From NCBI RefSeq assembly GCF_003576645.1, contig NC_044918.1, forward strand, positions 25,039,113-25,103,112: DNA of 64,000 nt, in the 5' to 3' direction. Source of the stretch: Ipomoea triloba (taxonomy: Eukaryota; Streptophyta; Magnoliopsida; Solanales; Convolvulaceae). The translations under genes were made by a program, and so were the position numbers. A model generated the notes under the pieces. It ran no database searches. It had not been told where the DNA came from and worked only from the letters and a program-made list of their open reading frames with translations. Each line of letters begins with the position of its first letter. Within the stretch, counting starts at the first letter, position 1. Positions 1-11,935 of this stretch are shown here, in pieces.

Positions 1-240
1 AGGAGAAGCAAGAGACAAAGAACTTAAACAAGTTTTGGCTCTAATTTTCTTACATACATAATGAATGATATAAATGAAATTTCTAATTAGTTTGTATGGC
101 AGCTAATTTTGGAAGAGGAACCAAAATCTTTCGAGGCTGCTATGCGCTCAATTGATGTTGTTTTCTAGAAATAAGCCATAAAAAGTGAGTTAGACTCTAA
201 AGTCTAATAACACTTGGGAGTTGGTAAATCTGCCCAACTT

Positions 241-680
241 GGGGGGGGGGGTGAATAGACTTTTATATCAATTTAAAACTTTATAACACTTTGGTAATTT
301 CAACTCTAGGTAACAAGATTAATCAATCTAAGCAACTTAGAGTGCATAACGGAAAATAGATATGGTAATGTGCTATAAATTAAACCACATAAAAATGAAG
401 AGTTCTTTCACATGCAATACGTATGAATCACATGAAATAACTCAAATAATAAGTATGTAAATTTTAGTTCACATGCATACGTGGAAACTAGCAAACCCAA
501 ATATATAAACTTAACCAATATGAAATGGGTTTCTAGATAATTATCAAGATAGTATAGGATAAATCAGATGAGAATTCTATCTTGCATGCACACGTGATTT
601 CACATGAATCTAGATGATAAAATCTAGATAGATAAAGATGAAATAGTAAATGGGCTAACTCAAATAGATATGCAAGAATT
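241..680 (-). repeat. Relic resembling the 3' end of a Sirevirus LTR
   Basis: An 11-base G run at 241-251 is followed by gtgaatagac. The same arrangement, read on the other strand as a C run after ctattca, ends the Sirevirus LTR at 38413-38430 and recurs at 9103-9120. No primer-binding site or target duplication was found, so limits and identity are uncertain. The rest of the stretch is AT-rich and holds no credible ORF. Confidence 0.35.
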
Positions 681-1329
681 AAATAAAATGCAAGTAGAGT
701 AGAGAGAGAGTAGGGGGGGTGCTATTTCTGGTTTGAAAATAAAATTTTTGGTGAACTTTGTTTGAAGGACTCAATGTGCAATACTGTGGATAGTCTATTT
801 TCTTTGCTTTGTGGCTGTGACCACTTTCCTTTCTATTGGTTGGTGGTTTGTTTTGGTGGTACTTGTGCAACCTAGCTTGTCATGGATGATTCAAGGTTGA
901 GCTTTTGTTTAATTCAGTCTCTTGTCAATAGCTGGGTTAACCTCTAACTTAATTCTTGATCCTGTGTGTTATGCATTGCTAGTGAAGGCTTATGTGGGAT
1001 TCCGGTGATATTTGTTTTGTCATAGTTTGTCTCAGTGCTCTCATAGTGAAGTCTAGAATTTGCATGCTTTGAAGTGATTTAGGTCATTGTTGTTAGCCCA
1101 AGCCTTTAAACCTACCTTTTATTATAATTGTTTTCCCTAGTTGTCCCCTTTGAGCCTTGTTTTTGTTTAATAAGTGCAAAGCACTTTTCCCATTCTTTGT
1201 TATTGTTTTTCTTGTTTAAACCTGATCATTTAACCCTTAGCCTTTAGCCTTATATTTCCATCCACCCTTAGAGAGAATGTAGCATTTATTCTTTAATTTA
1301 GAACAGATTTCTTTTTGGAGCTTATTTTT
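681..1329. other. Non-coding stretch upstream of the gypsy 3' end
   Basis: No credible reading frame. The sequence is TG-rich on the plus strand and may already be internal non-coding sequence of the gypsy element whose LTR begins at 2107, but I see no boundary that proves it. Confidence 0.3.
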
Positions 1330-2106
1330 GTTAAAACTACTCTTGATATCTTTGTCCAAGTGTGGGGGTTTGGTGAAAGGAATTAGTTGGTTGTTTTGTT
1401 TTGAAGAAAAGAAAGTTGGTTGGTTGAAAAGAAAAAAAAATTGAAAGAAAAGAAAAGAAAAGAAGAAAAAATTGTTGTTTGAGAAAAGTTTGAAAAAGAA
1501 GTTGGAAAGTGAAGAAAAGGTTTGTGAAAAGAAAGAAAAAGAAGGATGAATAAAAGTGCAAGTCATGTTGCTAGAATAATTGTGTCCAACCCCCACTAGT
1601 TTAGAACACTCTTATGTTTTCAATTGTATTTTGCTCCACTGTACATACTTGTAGTATCTCTTCTAGATTAAGTTGTGAATATATAGATGTGAAACTCTCT
1701 CCTTTGTTTATTTTCCATACACCTTCTTTGTTAGCCACTCTTCCTTAGCCCCATTACAAGCCGAATAAAGACCTACTTGATCTTAGCATGCAGTTTTAGA
1801 GTTGATCTATGTGAGTATGAAAGGCAAGTCTATGGGATCTCATCTTAAGCCAAGTTCTACATAATCTCAACTGAGTACATGTGCATACAGGATTCTAATC
1901 TACCTTAATTTTGGTGTTTGGTTATTGGCATGAGAGGGGAACTCACTTGTGATTCTGAGATGATTCTTGAAGCAAGTTAGGTTGTATGAGTTGGTTGGTG
2001 GTATGTTTGATTGTGCAGGGAGGAAGTCTAACAGTTGCATTGCTTGGAAGGTGGATTGCCCTTGATAATTGCTTGAGGACAAGCAAAAGTTCTAGTGTGG
2101 GGGAGT
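1330..2106 (+). mobile_element. 3' untranslated internal end of a Ty3/gypsy element
   Basis: This is non-coding sequence ending in a purine-rich tract just before an LTR. It carries the phrases aagtgtgggggtttgg (about 1359) and gaggacaagcaaaag (about 2074), followed by agtgtgggggagt. This gaggacaa...gtgtggggg signature is characteristic of the region between pol and the 3' LTR in plant Athila/Tat-type gypsy elements. The purine-rich repeats at 1410-1550 (gaaaagaaaag type) are low complexity and give spurious frames on the minus strand. No pol remains upstream in the window, so the element is truncated on the left or broken by other insertions. Confidence 0.6.
2094..2106 (+). promoter_or_regulatory. 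Polypurine tract of the gypsy element
   Basis: The tract agtgtgggggagt lies directly against the TGATA start of the LTR at 2107, which is where the plus-strand primer of reverse transcription should be. Confidence 0.6.
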
Positions 2107-3308
2107 TGATATCTACTATTTTGTACAATAATTCACCCCTTATCTTAGTTGTTTTGATGTTTATTTTCTTTATCCTAGTGAAAATGAGAATTGTTTGTGT
2201 GTTATATTGTCCCAAGGGTTGAATTATCCACAAGGAGAAACAAAAGAAGAATTTTGGAACATTTTGGACAAGTTTTGGAAGAAAAGGAAATTACCTAAGG
2301 AAGGAAGGAAACAAGAATAAGAATCAGAAAAGAATTGGAAGTTTCCTCATGGGCCCAAGGCCCATCTATCTCCTATATATTCTACATATTCTCTACAATT
2401 AAGGAGGTCCTAACCCTAGTTAGTTTGAGTTTATTTTCCCTCTTCTCTTTATATTTCCCTAGCATAGTTTAGATTAGTTTTACATTAGATTATTTAATTT
2501 CAAGCTTGGAATCTTGGATTGAAGTTGGATTTGTTCTTCATCATCAGTAAAGTTTTCTTATTCCTTTATTTACTTTCTTTTCAGATTTCTTGCAATGTTT
2601 ATGGTTATTTATTATTGTTTTGCTTTGTTTACTTTTATGATGCATGAGTAGTTAGCTTTTGGGTTTGGATTAGGGTTTTATTGCTATTCTTGATGTTTAT
2701 GATTATTGCATAAAGGGGTAAATTATTAACCTAGGGTTTTAATGTTTGAATTGGATTATAAATTCCTCTTATTGATAATTGATGCGTAGCTTTTATTGAT
2801 TTGCTTTGGAAAGGATTTCATCACAATGAAAGTTGGGTGAAAGACTCAGCCTAACCAATTTCAACCCAATTTTTCCTACTATGAGAATAGGGGTAATTTG
2901 GGGGCTTATAATTCTTTTGTGTTTTAAGGTTAAGATTGATGCACACGAAAGTGGGGCAATCCTAGCCTAATTCTAGTTTATTGATTACGAAAGTAGCTGA
3001 ACTGAATTCTTGAGTGCATTGCCATTAAATCCCTTGGTTAATTGTTTTTCCCTAATTTTGAGATTGTTAGAGCATCAAGATTGCAATACCCCTAATCTGA
3101 CCCATTCTTTTATCATATAGTTTTTTCCTCATTTAATTTGCATCTTTTATTTTATTTCCATTCCTTAATCATAGTTTGCTTGGATTCTAGTGAATTCCAA
3201 TATTTTAGTGCTTAGAATTTTATAATTCATACAAATACGTGTCATAGCCCCAATCCTCAGCGGAACGACATTTTACACTCATATTTTCACTCACCATTTT
3301 ACTCATCA
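2107..3308 (+). mobile_element. 3' LTR of a Ty3/gypsy (Tat/Athila-type) element
   Basis: The LTR starts TGATATCTAC directly after a polypurine tract and ends TTTACTCATCA, so it has TG...CA ends and is about 1.2 kb long. It contains an AT-rich TATA-like stretch (ttctctttatatttccc, about 2441) and no ORF. The base pairs after the end (ggaat) would be the target duplication, but the left partner is outside the window or lost. Family assignment rests on the tract and the TGATA start shared with the Athila-type LTRs at 31624 and 33014. Confidence 0.6.
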
Positions 3309-3468
3309 GGAATGATAAAAGGTAGATTCACAATAACGGACATAGGGAGAAAGAGAAGGAATTCTAGTGTGACTAGAATACAAAGTCCTAAGATTTATGT
3401 ACTTTGTTTTTAAATACATAAAAAAGCACAACCAAAAAACAAAACAAAAACAACATCTCAAAGGGGGC

Positions 3469-3670
3469 TGCATGGCTACTCAACTGGTTGCAGATGTAAA
3501 ATTTGTCACAAGAGACCAATGATAGAGTCTCACCAGCAGTAGTGCGGGAGTACAGGAGCAACCTCTCAAAATGAGAGGGGTTCCTTGTGTGTAATGAGCA
3601 AAACTCTAGACTCTGTTAGTCAATTGAGTCACTATGATTTATCCTCCACAAAGTGTTCTTAAAGCAAGAA
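3469..3670 (+). mobile_element. Possible tRNA-derived SINE
   Basis: A box-A-like motif (tggctactcaactgg at about 3473-3495) is followed about 40 bases later by a box-B-like motif (gatagagtctc, one mismatch to the RNA polymerase III internal promoter consensus). This spacing is usual for tRNA-derived SINEs. No clear tail or target duplication is seen, so the call is tentative. Confidence 0.35.
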
Positions 3671-5779
3671 TGAAAGTAAAATAATTCAAAAATGTCATTT
3701 TACGCTCTAAAAATATTTGTCATGTACCTGATGGTTTGATGGTATCATTTTAGCCTTCCAATTTTCAAAATGGAAAGTATGTTAGAATCTAATCACAAAA
3801 AAACTCTAAAAATGCTTTATTAAATAGATATTTAATACGAGTTGAATGGCAATAAATAAAATAAAATAAAATAAAGAATGGCCAAACTCCAATGACCTAC
3901 TTAACCCAAGTATGCCAACAGTACACTTCGATACTCAATTTGTGTGTGTGTGAAAGTTGGTTCGAATGTATATAGATCTTTATATGTTCTTTTTAATAGA
4001 AAGAGTTGGAAAAAAAATTGCAAATAAGATAATTAACAGACTATTCTTATTATTTCTACATCTACATCTACAATCTTAATAAGAGTCAATAATGTTAGGG
4101 TTCTAACGAGAAGAAAAAAAATGTTGGTAGTAATTATGTACCTAAACGAATGAATCATTTTATTTTGATTTCAGTAATCTTTTATTATTTTCCTTCTTTA
4201 CTATATTATTTTCTTCCCTTAAATAACCTCACTTAGTATACAGTTTAGTAACGGAATATTTCGTTAACTTTTAACTTACCTATTAATTTCTATAAGAAAT
4301 GTCATAGGTTTGAATCTCATTCCAATCAGAGTTGGCATATATTTTGGATCAAAAAACCAGATTGTTTCAAAATTATGATTTCAAATCATACTATCAAAAT
4401 CCAAAACTAATGATGATAGTAACGGTGCAAATCATTGATCCATCGATTCAAAAATCGATAATCGTTATTACTATAATAATTCTAATAATTATTACATAGT
4501 AGTAATAATGGAATAATCAATTACTTTAATCGTAACCAAACAACATTCAGTAATAATAATAATAATTATTATTAAATGTTACAAAATATCATCATTATTA
4601 CTCTAAATTTTTTGGATAAGCAAATTCAAAGGAATTTGAAAATATGATTCTCAAAATCATAATCGAAATTATTATGGCAAGACTAAAAAACAATATCCAA
4701 TTGTCATAAACACGCAAGCTTTTTCCAAATTGCGATACAAAATCACACTCCATAATCAAAAAATATCAAATTATGACAAAAATTTCAATGAATAGTCATA
4801 ATCATCACATAATATTATAACAATTAGGAGATTTGAAATGAAAAAACAAATTGCTAAAACCGCAAGCCTTTAAAATATTTTTCGGGAAAGATTTTTAAAA
4901 CTTAATAAAATTAAAATCTGAAAAAAAACTTTAGTGTTGAAAAATGTAAAAAACTAATATTTTTCAACTTTTATTAACTGATATAAAGGCATAATTAAAA
5001 GCGGCTCTTGACTAAAACTTTATTGATGTTATTAACAAAATAACAACAATTAGTCACAAAAATAGCAATTTTATCTTTATCGTAACAATATACCAATATG
5101 ATAACAATTGGTCCTAAAAAGCTTGTTCAATTACCACTAATATTATTATTCAATGGTGGAAATCATACTTTAATGACCCAGATAAGTCCCAAACAGCTTG
5201 TTCAAAATAGGTTTTAAAGCCCCCAAGGAGACATAAGACTAAAATATGTCAAAAAATTAAAGGGAAATCAAACTAGCTACCTTAGTGGGTCACAATGAAT
5301 CTAAAATTGAATAATATTTCAAAAAGAATTTATAAGTTAATAATATGCTAAAATGCTAAATACACCTTTAAAACATGCTTTTCTAAATGCATAAGTATGA
5401 CTATAAAATAATTATAAATATGCAAAGCATGATAGGATTATGCATATTAATATATTATTAACCTATATATTAAAAATAAAATGCAATACTTAAAGCAATT
5501 TATTATGCACTGCAATACCGCAATATTAAATTAAAATTCAAAGAACAAATTATCATTTGTCTAAAGATGAATAATAATTTAATAATTAATTAGGGTAAAA
5601 GTAAATGAACAATTAAACTAGAAAAAACTCAAATATGATGATGGAAAAATACTTAAGCAAGCCTAAGAACCAGAGAATGCCCATTTATTATTATAAGTGA
5701 GCTCATTATTTAAAGCAAATCCATATGCCTTAAATAACCAAATAGGCCTAATTATAATAACAATTTTTTTTTATTAGTA
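3671..5779. other. AT-rich intergenic stretch
   Basis: No ORF of credible composition. It contains short A+T repeats (aataataat runs near 4480-4580). It also contains a segment at about 4240-4340 whose reverse complement recurs near 22590-22690, so at least part of it is dispersed repeat. Confidence 0.5.
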
Positions 5780-5949
5780 ATGGTCCAGGTCTGGCTGAAT
5801 TGGGCCAGACCCGGCCCAAACCAAAACCATCATCATTATCAATTTTCTTTAATCCAACAAAAGTCAACTCAAAACTTTAATATTGAGAATGTGAACCCTA
5901 GTTTCTCATCCTTAATCATCAGCAGCCAACAACAACAAAAAAAATACAG

Positions 5950-6425
5950 ACGAATGGAATTACCGGTCGTGCGTTACTGCCATCGTCACCTCCATCACCA
6001 TCCCCTACCTCCGGCGCCTGCTCCACCGGAGAACCCAGCTCCGCCATTGCCGGTCAAAGGATCGGGACGACCGCTGTTACAGCTGCCGTCGCCGATTGAA
6101 GGATCCGTCATTGCCTACCGAAGGACCCGCCATCGCCGGTCGAAGGATCGGGACGACCGCTGTTGCAGCTGCCGTCGCTGATTGAAGGATCCGCCATTGC
6201 CTTCTCGCCTCCATCGTCCGTTGCCGGCACTGCCTGAAGGAGAATGGAAGCAGTGACGCCGCCGGAAAACCAGCTTCGCCGCCGCACCCGTGGCCGTATC
6301 CCTCTGCCGGAGCTCCGTTGCCGATGAGGCTGCCAATGCCGATGAAACTGCCAGCGCCGCCACGAGAGGAGACCGTGACCGGAGAACACATCCGGCGATT
6401 CTCCGACAAGCGATTCCGACAAACG
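5950..6425. other. GC-rich block with an 86-bp tandem duplication
   Basis: This block is rich in CCG/CGG within very AT-rich surroundings. Two copies of an 86-bp unit occupy about 6051-6222 (atcgggacgaccgctgtt at 6061 and again at 6147). Frames are open on both strands, but 86 is not a multiple of three, and the predicted peptides are low-complexity Pro/Arg/Gly with no recognisable domain. It lies on the internal side of the copia-like LTR at 6784-7214, so it may be carried sequence of a minus-strand element. I do not call a gene here. Confidence 0.4.
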
Positions 6426-6769
6426 CGAAGACAGTAAGATTTTTTTTTTAAAAAAACGTACTATGCAAACGTAGTTAGAAAAAAAAAATACATCTCATAC
6501 TCGGAAAGAAATATTTTGAAAAATAGTTATATACAAAAATGTATATATCACATACTCGCATATATGTTCACAGACTGTATTATAGTCAATTTCGAATGCA
6601 TAATGAAATACAAAAATAAAACATTCATTATCCACATGCATATATAAATATATACCAAGACATTTCAATATGCATATAACATTGTGAAGATATATAATTG
6701 CATAATATATATATAATTCGAAATTTATATATCACATGCAACTTGAACAACTAGGCAGAGATTAAACAT

Positions 6770-6781
6770 GCTCTGATACCA
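6770..6781 (-). promoter_or_regulatory. Primer-binding site for initiator tRNA-Met
   Basis: The minus strand reads TGGTATCAGAGC, the standard plant copia primer-binding site complementary to the initiator methionine tRNA. It is two bases from the end of the LTR at 6784. The same motif is used by the Sirevirus at 38461. Confidence 0.75.
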
Positions 6782-6783
6782 AA

Positions 6784-7214
6784 TGTTAGAGTAAAATATA
6801 CAATCATAATAATACTGTAATGATTTAACCTGATAGCGGAAGCCATAGGGTCGAGCATCTCCAACCATAGTTGTTCCATTGCTTGAAACTTAGGTTCAGA
6901 TGTTTTGTCTACCACTTATCTCCTAGGGAACTAGATGGTGTAGTTGTATGACTTGAACCAGGAGTAGTGGGAGGACCATGCATATATAGTCTACATGCCA
7001 TCATTATAGGCTAAGTAACGGTTTCCGTTACTTCTGTTTCAAACCACATCATAATGGCCATAAATGGCCTATTACTTGCACCACTTAATAAGCTTTTAAC
7101 TCATGAAAAATGTTACATGCCATGCACTCTACTTAACTCCAAGTTGTCATCCTTGTGAGTCCGACACTCGAGAATTCCATCCTTGTTTACACTTTTCCAT
7201 CTTTCCATCCAACA
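6784..7214 (-). mobile_element. 5' LTR of a minus-strand copia-like or LARD element
   Basis: On the minus strand this runs from TGTTGGATGG to ...CTCTAACA, 431 bp with TG...CA ends, and abuts the primer-binding site at 6770-6781. The internal region therefore extends leftward from 6783. No gag or pol is recognisable there and no matching second LTR was found, so it is a truncated or non-autonomous element. Confidence 0.6.
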
Positions 7215-7440
7215 CCACTAAAATACATCTCATCACCCGCAATCAACCTTTTGTTTTTTAAAATTATTCAATTTCTTTAGCTAAGAGTTTTTACATTTAC
7301 CAATACCTAATTTAATATAAATTGGGCCAAGTTGAGCTAAGTAATAAAAATATTGACCCTACACGACCTATAAAAGTAATTGTTTTCTTTAATTTTTTTA
7401 GTTCAAAATATATTATTATATTTATCAATTTATGTATTTG

Positions 7441-8005
7441 TTTTTTTTTATCAATAGAGAGGGAGATACCCAGAAAACTACGAGCTAATGCCCTCAGACC
7501 TCCTGGCAGATGTCCGCCGATGAAACTTAGCCCCCGCATGTCCTCCTGCACCTTTTCCTTCAACCCACTCAGAGCTTCCTCAAAAGTAATAAGTCCCATA
7601 GGTTGAGCGAGTGCTATCTTAGCAAGCCCATCAGCAATTGAATTTTGTTCTCTAAAAGCATGACGAAAGCTGATGTTAGCGAGTCATTGAGCTAACCCGA
7701 TGCATCTTGTAATGATGTTATTGGGAATGCGTTGCCAGCTGGCGACACCCAAAAGAAGATTGATCGTTCTCTTCGAGTCACTTTCAACAATGAGACTATG
7801 GATCCAAAGACGCATAGCCAAGTGCAAGCCTTGTAAGACTCCCCAGGCCTTTGCAACGTCAATATTACATGTTCAAATTTTATGAGTGAAACCGCTTAAC
7901 CAGTGTCCATTGTGATCCCTCAGCACTCCTCCACAAGCTGCCATCCACGTTAAGTTTGATCCAGCCAAGGTCTGGCTTCTTCCACTGAACCAACGTCTCC
8001 ATTGG
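7441..8005 (-). pseudogene. LINE 3' end with degenerate RNase H-like domain
   Basis: Read on the minus strand, this is the C-terminal RNase H-like (RVT_3) domain of a plant LINE ORF2. The start motif GWIKLNVDGS with its catalytic Asp is encoded at about 7938-7970. A central VESD motif lies near 7780-7795. The terminal motif EQNSIADGLAKIA is encoded at about 7613-7655. Stops and frame changes separate these blocks, so the domain is not translatable. A poly(T) run at 7441-7449, poly(A) on the element strand, follows a typical LINE terminal gataaaaaaa, which marks the 3' end. Everything upstream (reverse transcriptase, endonuclease) is missing, as expected of a 5'-truncated copy. Confidence 0.75.
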
Positions 8006-8156
8006 TTCTCTTGTCCGAGGTCCTAGCATTTTCTACTTCAAAAAGGCAGTATTTATTTTTGCTTAAAAAATTAAATTCGCAGTAGGTCGAGTTGGACGCG
8101 AATTTTATATACAAAACCCGCATAGAACCAATCCAACCCAACATGTTAAATTAATA

Positions 8157-8184
8157 TAAATAAATAATTTATATATACATACAT

Positions 8185-8233
<49 letters not shown>

Positions 8234-8234
8234 G
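8157..8234. repeat. ATAC/AT microsatellite
   Basis: Runs of catacatacatac followed by an (AT)n tract. It gives spurious Tyr/Ile frames. Confidence 0.9.
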
Positions 8235-8928
8235 CTCAGGTGCAGAATAACTTCTCGTGTGGGAATGTGATGATCAATGCTCTTCAAAAAATATTCAAAG
8301 CCGATGTACCTTAAACTTCGAATCTACGAACCTTAAGCTGGATTAACATAAATTTGGCTTTTGTAGAGAAAATCTTATAAAGAATATTGGTTATGTTTTG
8401 GGACTGCAAAAAAAAAAAAAAAAGAAAAAAAAAGTGCATCCTCAATTAAATAAGCAAACAGTAAAAAATGGCGCACCTTAAAAAGGTAAACAACACACCA
8501 TAAGAAGGAAAACAAAGAACCTTAAGAAAGAAAACAACACAATTTAAGAAGGAAACTCACACACCTAAAAGCTTTAGACTGACACACACTGCACCTTAAA
8601 AAGGAAAACAACGCACCTAAAGCTTAGGCCAACACACCTTAAGAACACAAACCACGCACCTTAAGAAGGAAAAACCACGAACCTTAAGAAGGAAAATCAC
8701 GCACCTAAAACTTTAGACCGATGCACTTTAATTTTAACAACTAACGCACCGTAAGCACACAACACAAAATTACGCACCTTAAGCACAAAAACCACATATC
8801 TTAAGAAGGAAAACTACGCACATTAAATTTGACCTTGATGCAAAAAGACCAAATTGTCACCACGTTTTTTAATATGTGTTCAATATGGGGCTGTTGATTT
8901 TGATTAGATCACCGCATTTGAACCTAAT
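8235..8928. repeat. Degenerate short tandem array between two AT tracts
   Basis: From about 8460 to 8830 a unit of roughly 20-30 bases, consensus like gcaccttaagaaggaaaa, is repeated many times with substitutions. The block is bounded on both sides by (AT)n tracts, and the flanking ends (agctcaggtgcagaa at 8234, and aggttcaaatgcggtga on the other strand near 8915-8930) look weakly inverted, as in a MITE. A related unit, gcactcgaagaaggaaaa, appears at 17800-17850. No ORF. Confidence 0.45.

Positions 8929-8986
<58 letters not shown>
8929..8986. repeat. AT microsatellite
   Basis: (AT)n tract with two tg interruptions. Confidence 0.9.
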
Positions 8987-8988
<2 letters not shown>

Positions 8989-9067
8989 GTACTATCGACT
9001 CTATTACAAGGTAGTATCTGTTCAATATACTTTCTCCATTTGTTGTAGCCCAAAGAGTTAATACCTT

Positions 9068-10919
9068 TATTAGTCTGGTAGGTAGGGTTCAAATATATAG
9101 GGGAGGAGGGGTGAATAGACTTGAACAATTTTTGAAAATTAACGATTTGACTGAAGAAACTCCGAAGGGTTACTTCTTTGCAACTTCAATGATTCCAGTG
9201 TTTTACGCAACGTAAATAAATTAGAAACCTTGTTAAGTAGTTTTGCTCGTAGTTTGTTCTTGAAAGATTGAGTTTGCGTGAATGATAGATATGTAACAAA
9301 TAAAAGCAGTAATGTAAAAGATATAGACAAGATAGATTTTTATAGTGGTTAGGCCAACTCAAAGTATTATATTGAACTACAACATTTAAATTTTTGAACT
9401 ACAAAGTATTATAACTTTTATATAACAAAATATATTGTATTTTAGTTTTCATATTAACATTTTAAATACAAATATTAAAAATTTAATAAATTATAATAAT
9501 TACAAAAATATTTAAAAAAATTTAGCAGAATAGAGACGAAATAAGATTTTAGCGATGAAATATTCATTGTCATTATGGTGACGAAAATGGTAACAGAAAG
9601 ATTTTTGTCGCCCAAAATGCGACGGAATCATGACAGTGATTAATTACATTATTTTTTTACAATGAAATTTTGTGAAAGAAAATAAACTTTGTGACGGAAT
9701 ATCTAGCGATAGAATCACTACGGAAATTTGTTCCATCATTTTCTTACGATGAAATTTTGCGAAGGAATACAAAATTTGCAACAGAAAGGTTAGCGACAAA
9801 ATAACGACAATAATTATTTCCGTCGTTGTATTTCACGACAGAAATATATAACAAAATATGAGTTTCGCGACATAAGATTTTTTCACGCGATGATGACAGA
9901 AGGAAACATTTCCGTTTCCAAAACCGCGAATGAATGATTTCTGTCACCTACTTTGCGATGGAAAATTTCGTCACCATTTTTCGTCGCCACCGCTCATGAC
10001 AAATTATTTATATCGCGAAATGAAATACGACAAGCCTTGACACTACGAAATTGATTCCTTCACAAAACATGATTTGCGACGGAATTTCGCGTTTTCGCGA
10101 CTGAATGTTTTCGTCACAAATTGTTATTTTTCTTGTAATGTTTTCACATTTTGAACCCTATAAAATTTTGAAATGACTTGCACGTTCTTCAGTTTTGAGT
10201 GAATGTATTTATAGGAATTTTAGAAATGTGTCCATTTGAGGGAAATCCATTTCAAAAGTCTATTGACTAGCAAGTAGAGACCATCGTGTAATCCGGAAGT
10301 TAGGTAAACTTGTTAGACTTTCTAGCCATTAGGCACTTAATTTGCGCTGAACATATCATTTGTTCTGCAAAATGTCTAGGCTTTTACAAGAAAAATCCTC
10401 ATTGGGATGTGAACCTAGGAGTCTCTTTGCCTTGGTCACATTCACTAGTACTTTAAGATTTCAAACTGTTGCTTAGAGAATATCTCGAGCAGTTCTTTTC
10501 GAATGGTTAACTGTCATATTCGAGTTAACGTTTCGAACCTTAACACTCTATTACCTCTTGGATACGAATGGTTGACTTTACCATTCATTCCACATTTTAC
10601 TCAAAAGGTAGTCCCTTCCACCATTCGGCCTTTGCAACCTTTCGGTCTTGTAGTCTTCTACTCTTCGAATCTTCTTCTCGAACTCTTCAAGTCTTCAACT
10701 CTTTGAGGTCTTCATCTTCAATCTATTCGAAGGGTAACCATTCGAGTTACTATTCAAACTTTGTTGAGTCTATCTAAAATGTAACTTCTTGAGTTGACAT
10801 TTGGACAATTCGAATTGAGTAGAAATAACCTAATTAAGTCTTAAATGATAAAATAAGTAGGGGACTAAATTTCCTAACTTTTGGTATCATCAAAATCTAA
10901 ATTATAAAAGTTCCTAACA
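9068..10919 (-). mobile_element. Sirevirus-type solo LTR
   Basis: Read on the minus strand the segment begins TGTTAGGAACTTTTATAAT (ending at 10919). It finishes through the C-rich ctattcacccctcctccc terminal phrase seen in Sirevirus LTRs. The outer end reads TATTAGTC on the plus strand where TGTTGGTC is expected. ACCTT occurs on both sides (9063-9067 and 10920-10924), a 5-bp TSD, and no internal region is present. This fits LTR-LTR recombination. The interior is interrupted by the CACTA-type end at 9500-10140. Confidence 0.6.
9500..10140 (-). mobile_element. CACTA-like element end with subterminal repeats
   Basis: The right end, read on the minus strand, is CATTACAAGAAAAATAAC, close to the CACTACAAGAAA terminus of plant CACTA elements. 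Inward of it, motifs such as gtgacgaaa, gcgacggaat and cgcgaaa recur many times in both orientations, the expected subterminal repeats. No transposase is visible. The left terminus was not found, so the start given here is only where the subterminal motifs become dense. Confidence 0.55.
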
Positions 10920-10924
10920 ACCTT

Positions 10925-11153
10925 CTCCATCTGTTGTAGCCCAATAGCCCAAAGAGTCAATATCATACTTTTGGGGTTCGATCCTGTGATCTTCCTTAAG
11001 GAGAGCCACAAAGGTGCCAACTGATCAGAATCAAGTGCGAAGAGTAGCTCTACGCGAAAGTGCGGATAAATATGATTAATGGCTTTTTAAAAATTTATTT
11101 AATAAAAATGTGCACTTGAAAGAACACAATTGTGCACTTGAAGGCACAAAAAG
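10925..11153. repeat. Host repeat flanking the hAT element, left part
   Basis: Near its right end this stretch carries the phrase tgtgcacttgaa twice (about 11109 and 11131). Related phrases continue after the hAT insertion at 13924 and again at 17460-17860. The first 45 bases resemble 9025-9060 (ttgttgtagcccaaagagt), so sequence on the two sides of the solo LTR is duplicated. No ORF. Confidence 0.45.
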
Positions 11154-11410
11154 TAGGGATGTCAATCGGGCCTGAACCCGATGGGCTAGCCCGAAAAAAC
11201 CCAAAACCGACAGGGCTATAGCCCGAACGGGTTAGCCCGATAAAAAAACTAGCCCGATGAGCCCGAAACCGATAAGCCCGATGGCCCGATAGGGCTAGCC
11301 CGAAATTAAATGGGCTAGCCCGATAGCCCGAACAATTAAAAATTATTTTTTATTATAGAAATGATGTGAAACATAACATACTTGAAATTTATAAGTGAAC
11401 TCATCTTTAG

Positions 11411-11935
11411 TATATATATATATAATTTAAAATATAATATATATTTATTTATTAATTATATGTAATATATATTTATATTTATATATTTATTAAAATTTTA
11501 TTTAAAAATGTACCTAGTGATAAAAAAAATATTAAAGATAAACTCACCTATAAATTGTTAATTTGTTATGTTGGTATTTAATAATTATATATATATATAA
11601 TTTAAAATATAATATATATTTATTTATTAATTATATGTAATATATATTTATATTTATATATTTATTAAAATTTTATTTAAAAATGTACCTAGTGATAAAA
11701 AAAATATTAAAGATGAACTCACCTATAAATTGTTAATTTGTTATGTTGGTATTTAATAATTATATATATATATAATTTAAAATATAATATATATTTATTT
11801 ATTAATTATATGTAATATATATTTATATTTATATATTTATTAAAATTTTATTTAAAAATGTACCTAGTGATAAAAAAAATATTAAAGATGAACTCACCTA
11901 TAAATTGTTAATTTGTTATGTTGGTATTTAATATT
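11411..11935. repeat. Three tandem copies of a 175-bp AT-rich unit
   Basis: The phrase aatttaaaatataat recurs at 11424, 11599 and 11774, giving a period of exactly 175. The copies are almost identical (aagataaactcacc in the first, aagatgaactcacc in the second and third), so the amplification is recent relative to the element. Confidence 0.9.

Noticed and set aside
1237..1596. 119-codon minus-strand Phe/Ser-rich frame
   Set aside because: It is the complement of a purine-rich low-complexity tract in the gypsy 3' region.
5780..6422. Possible small gene with Pro/Arg-rich product
   Set aside because: The 86-bp tandem duplication is out of frame, both strands are equally open, and no domain or splice structure is seen.
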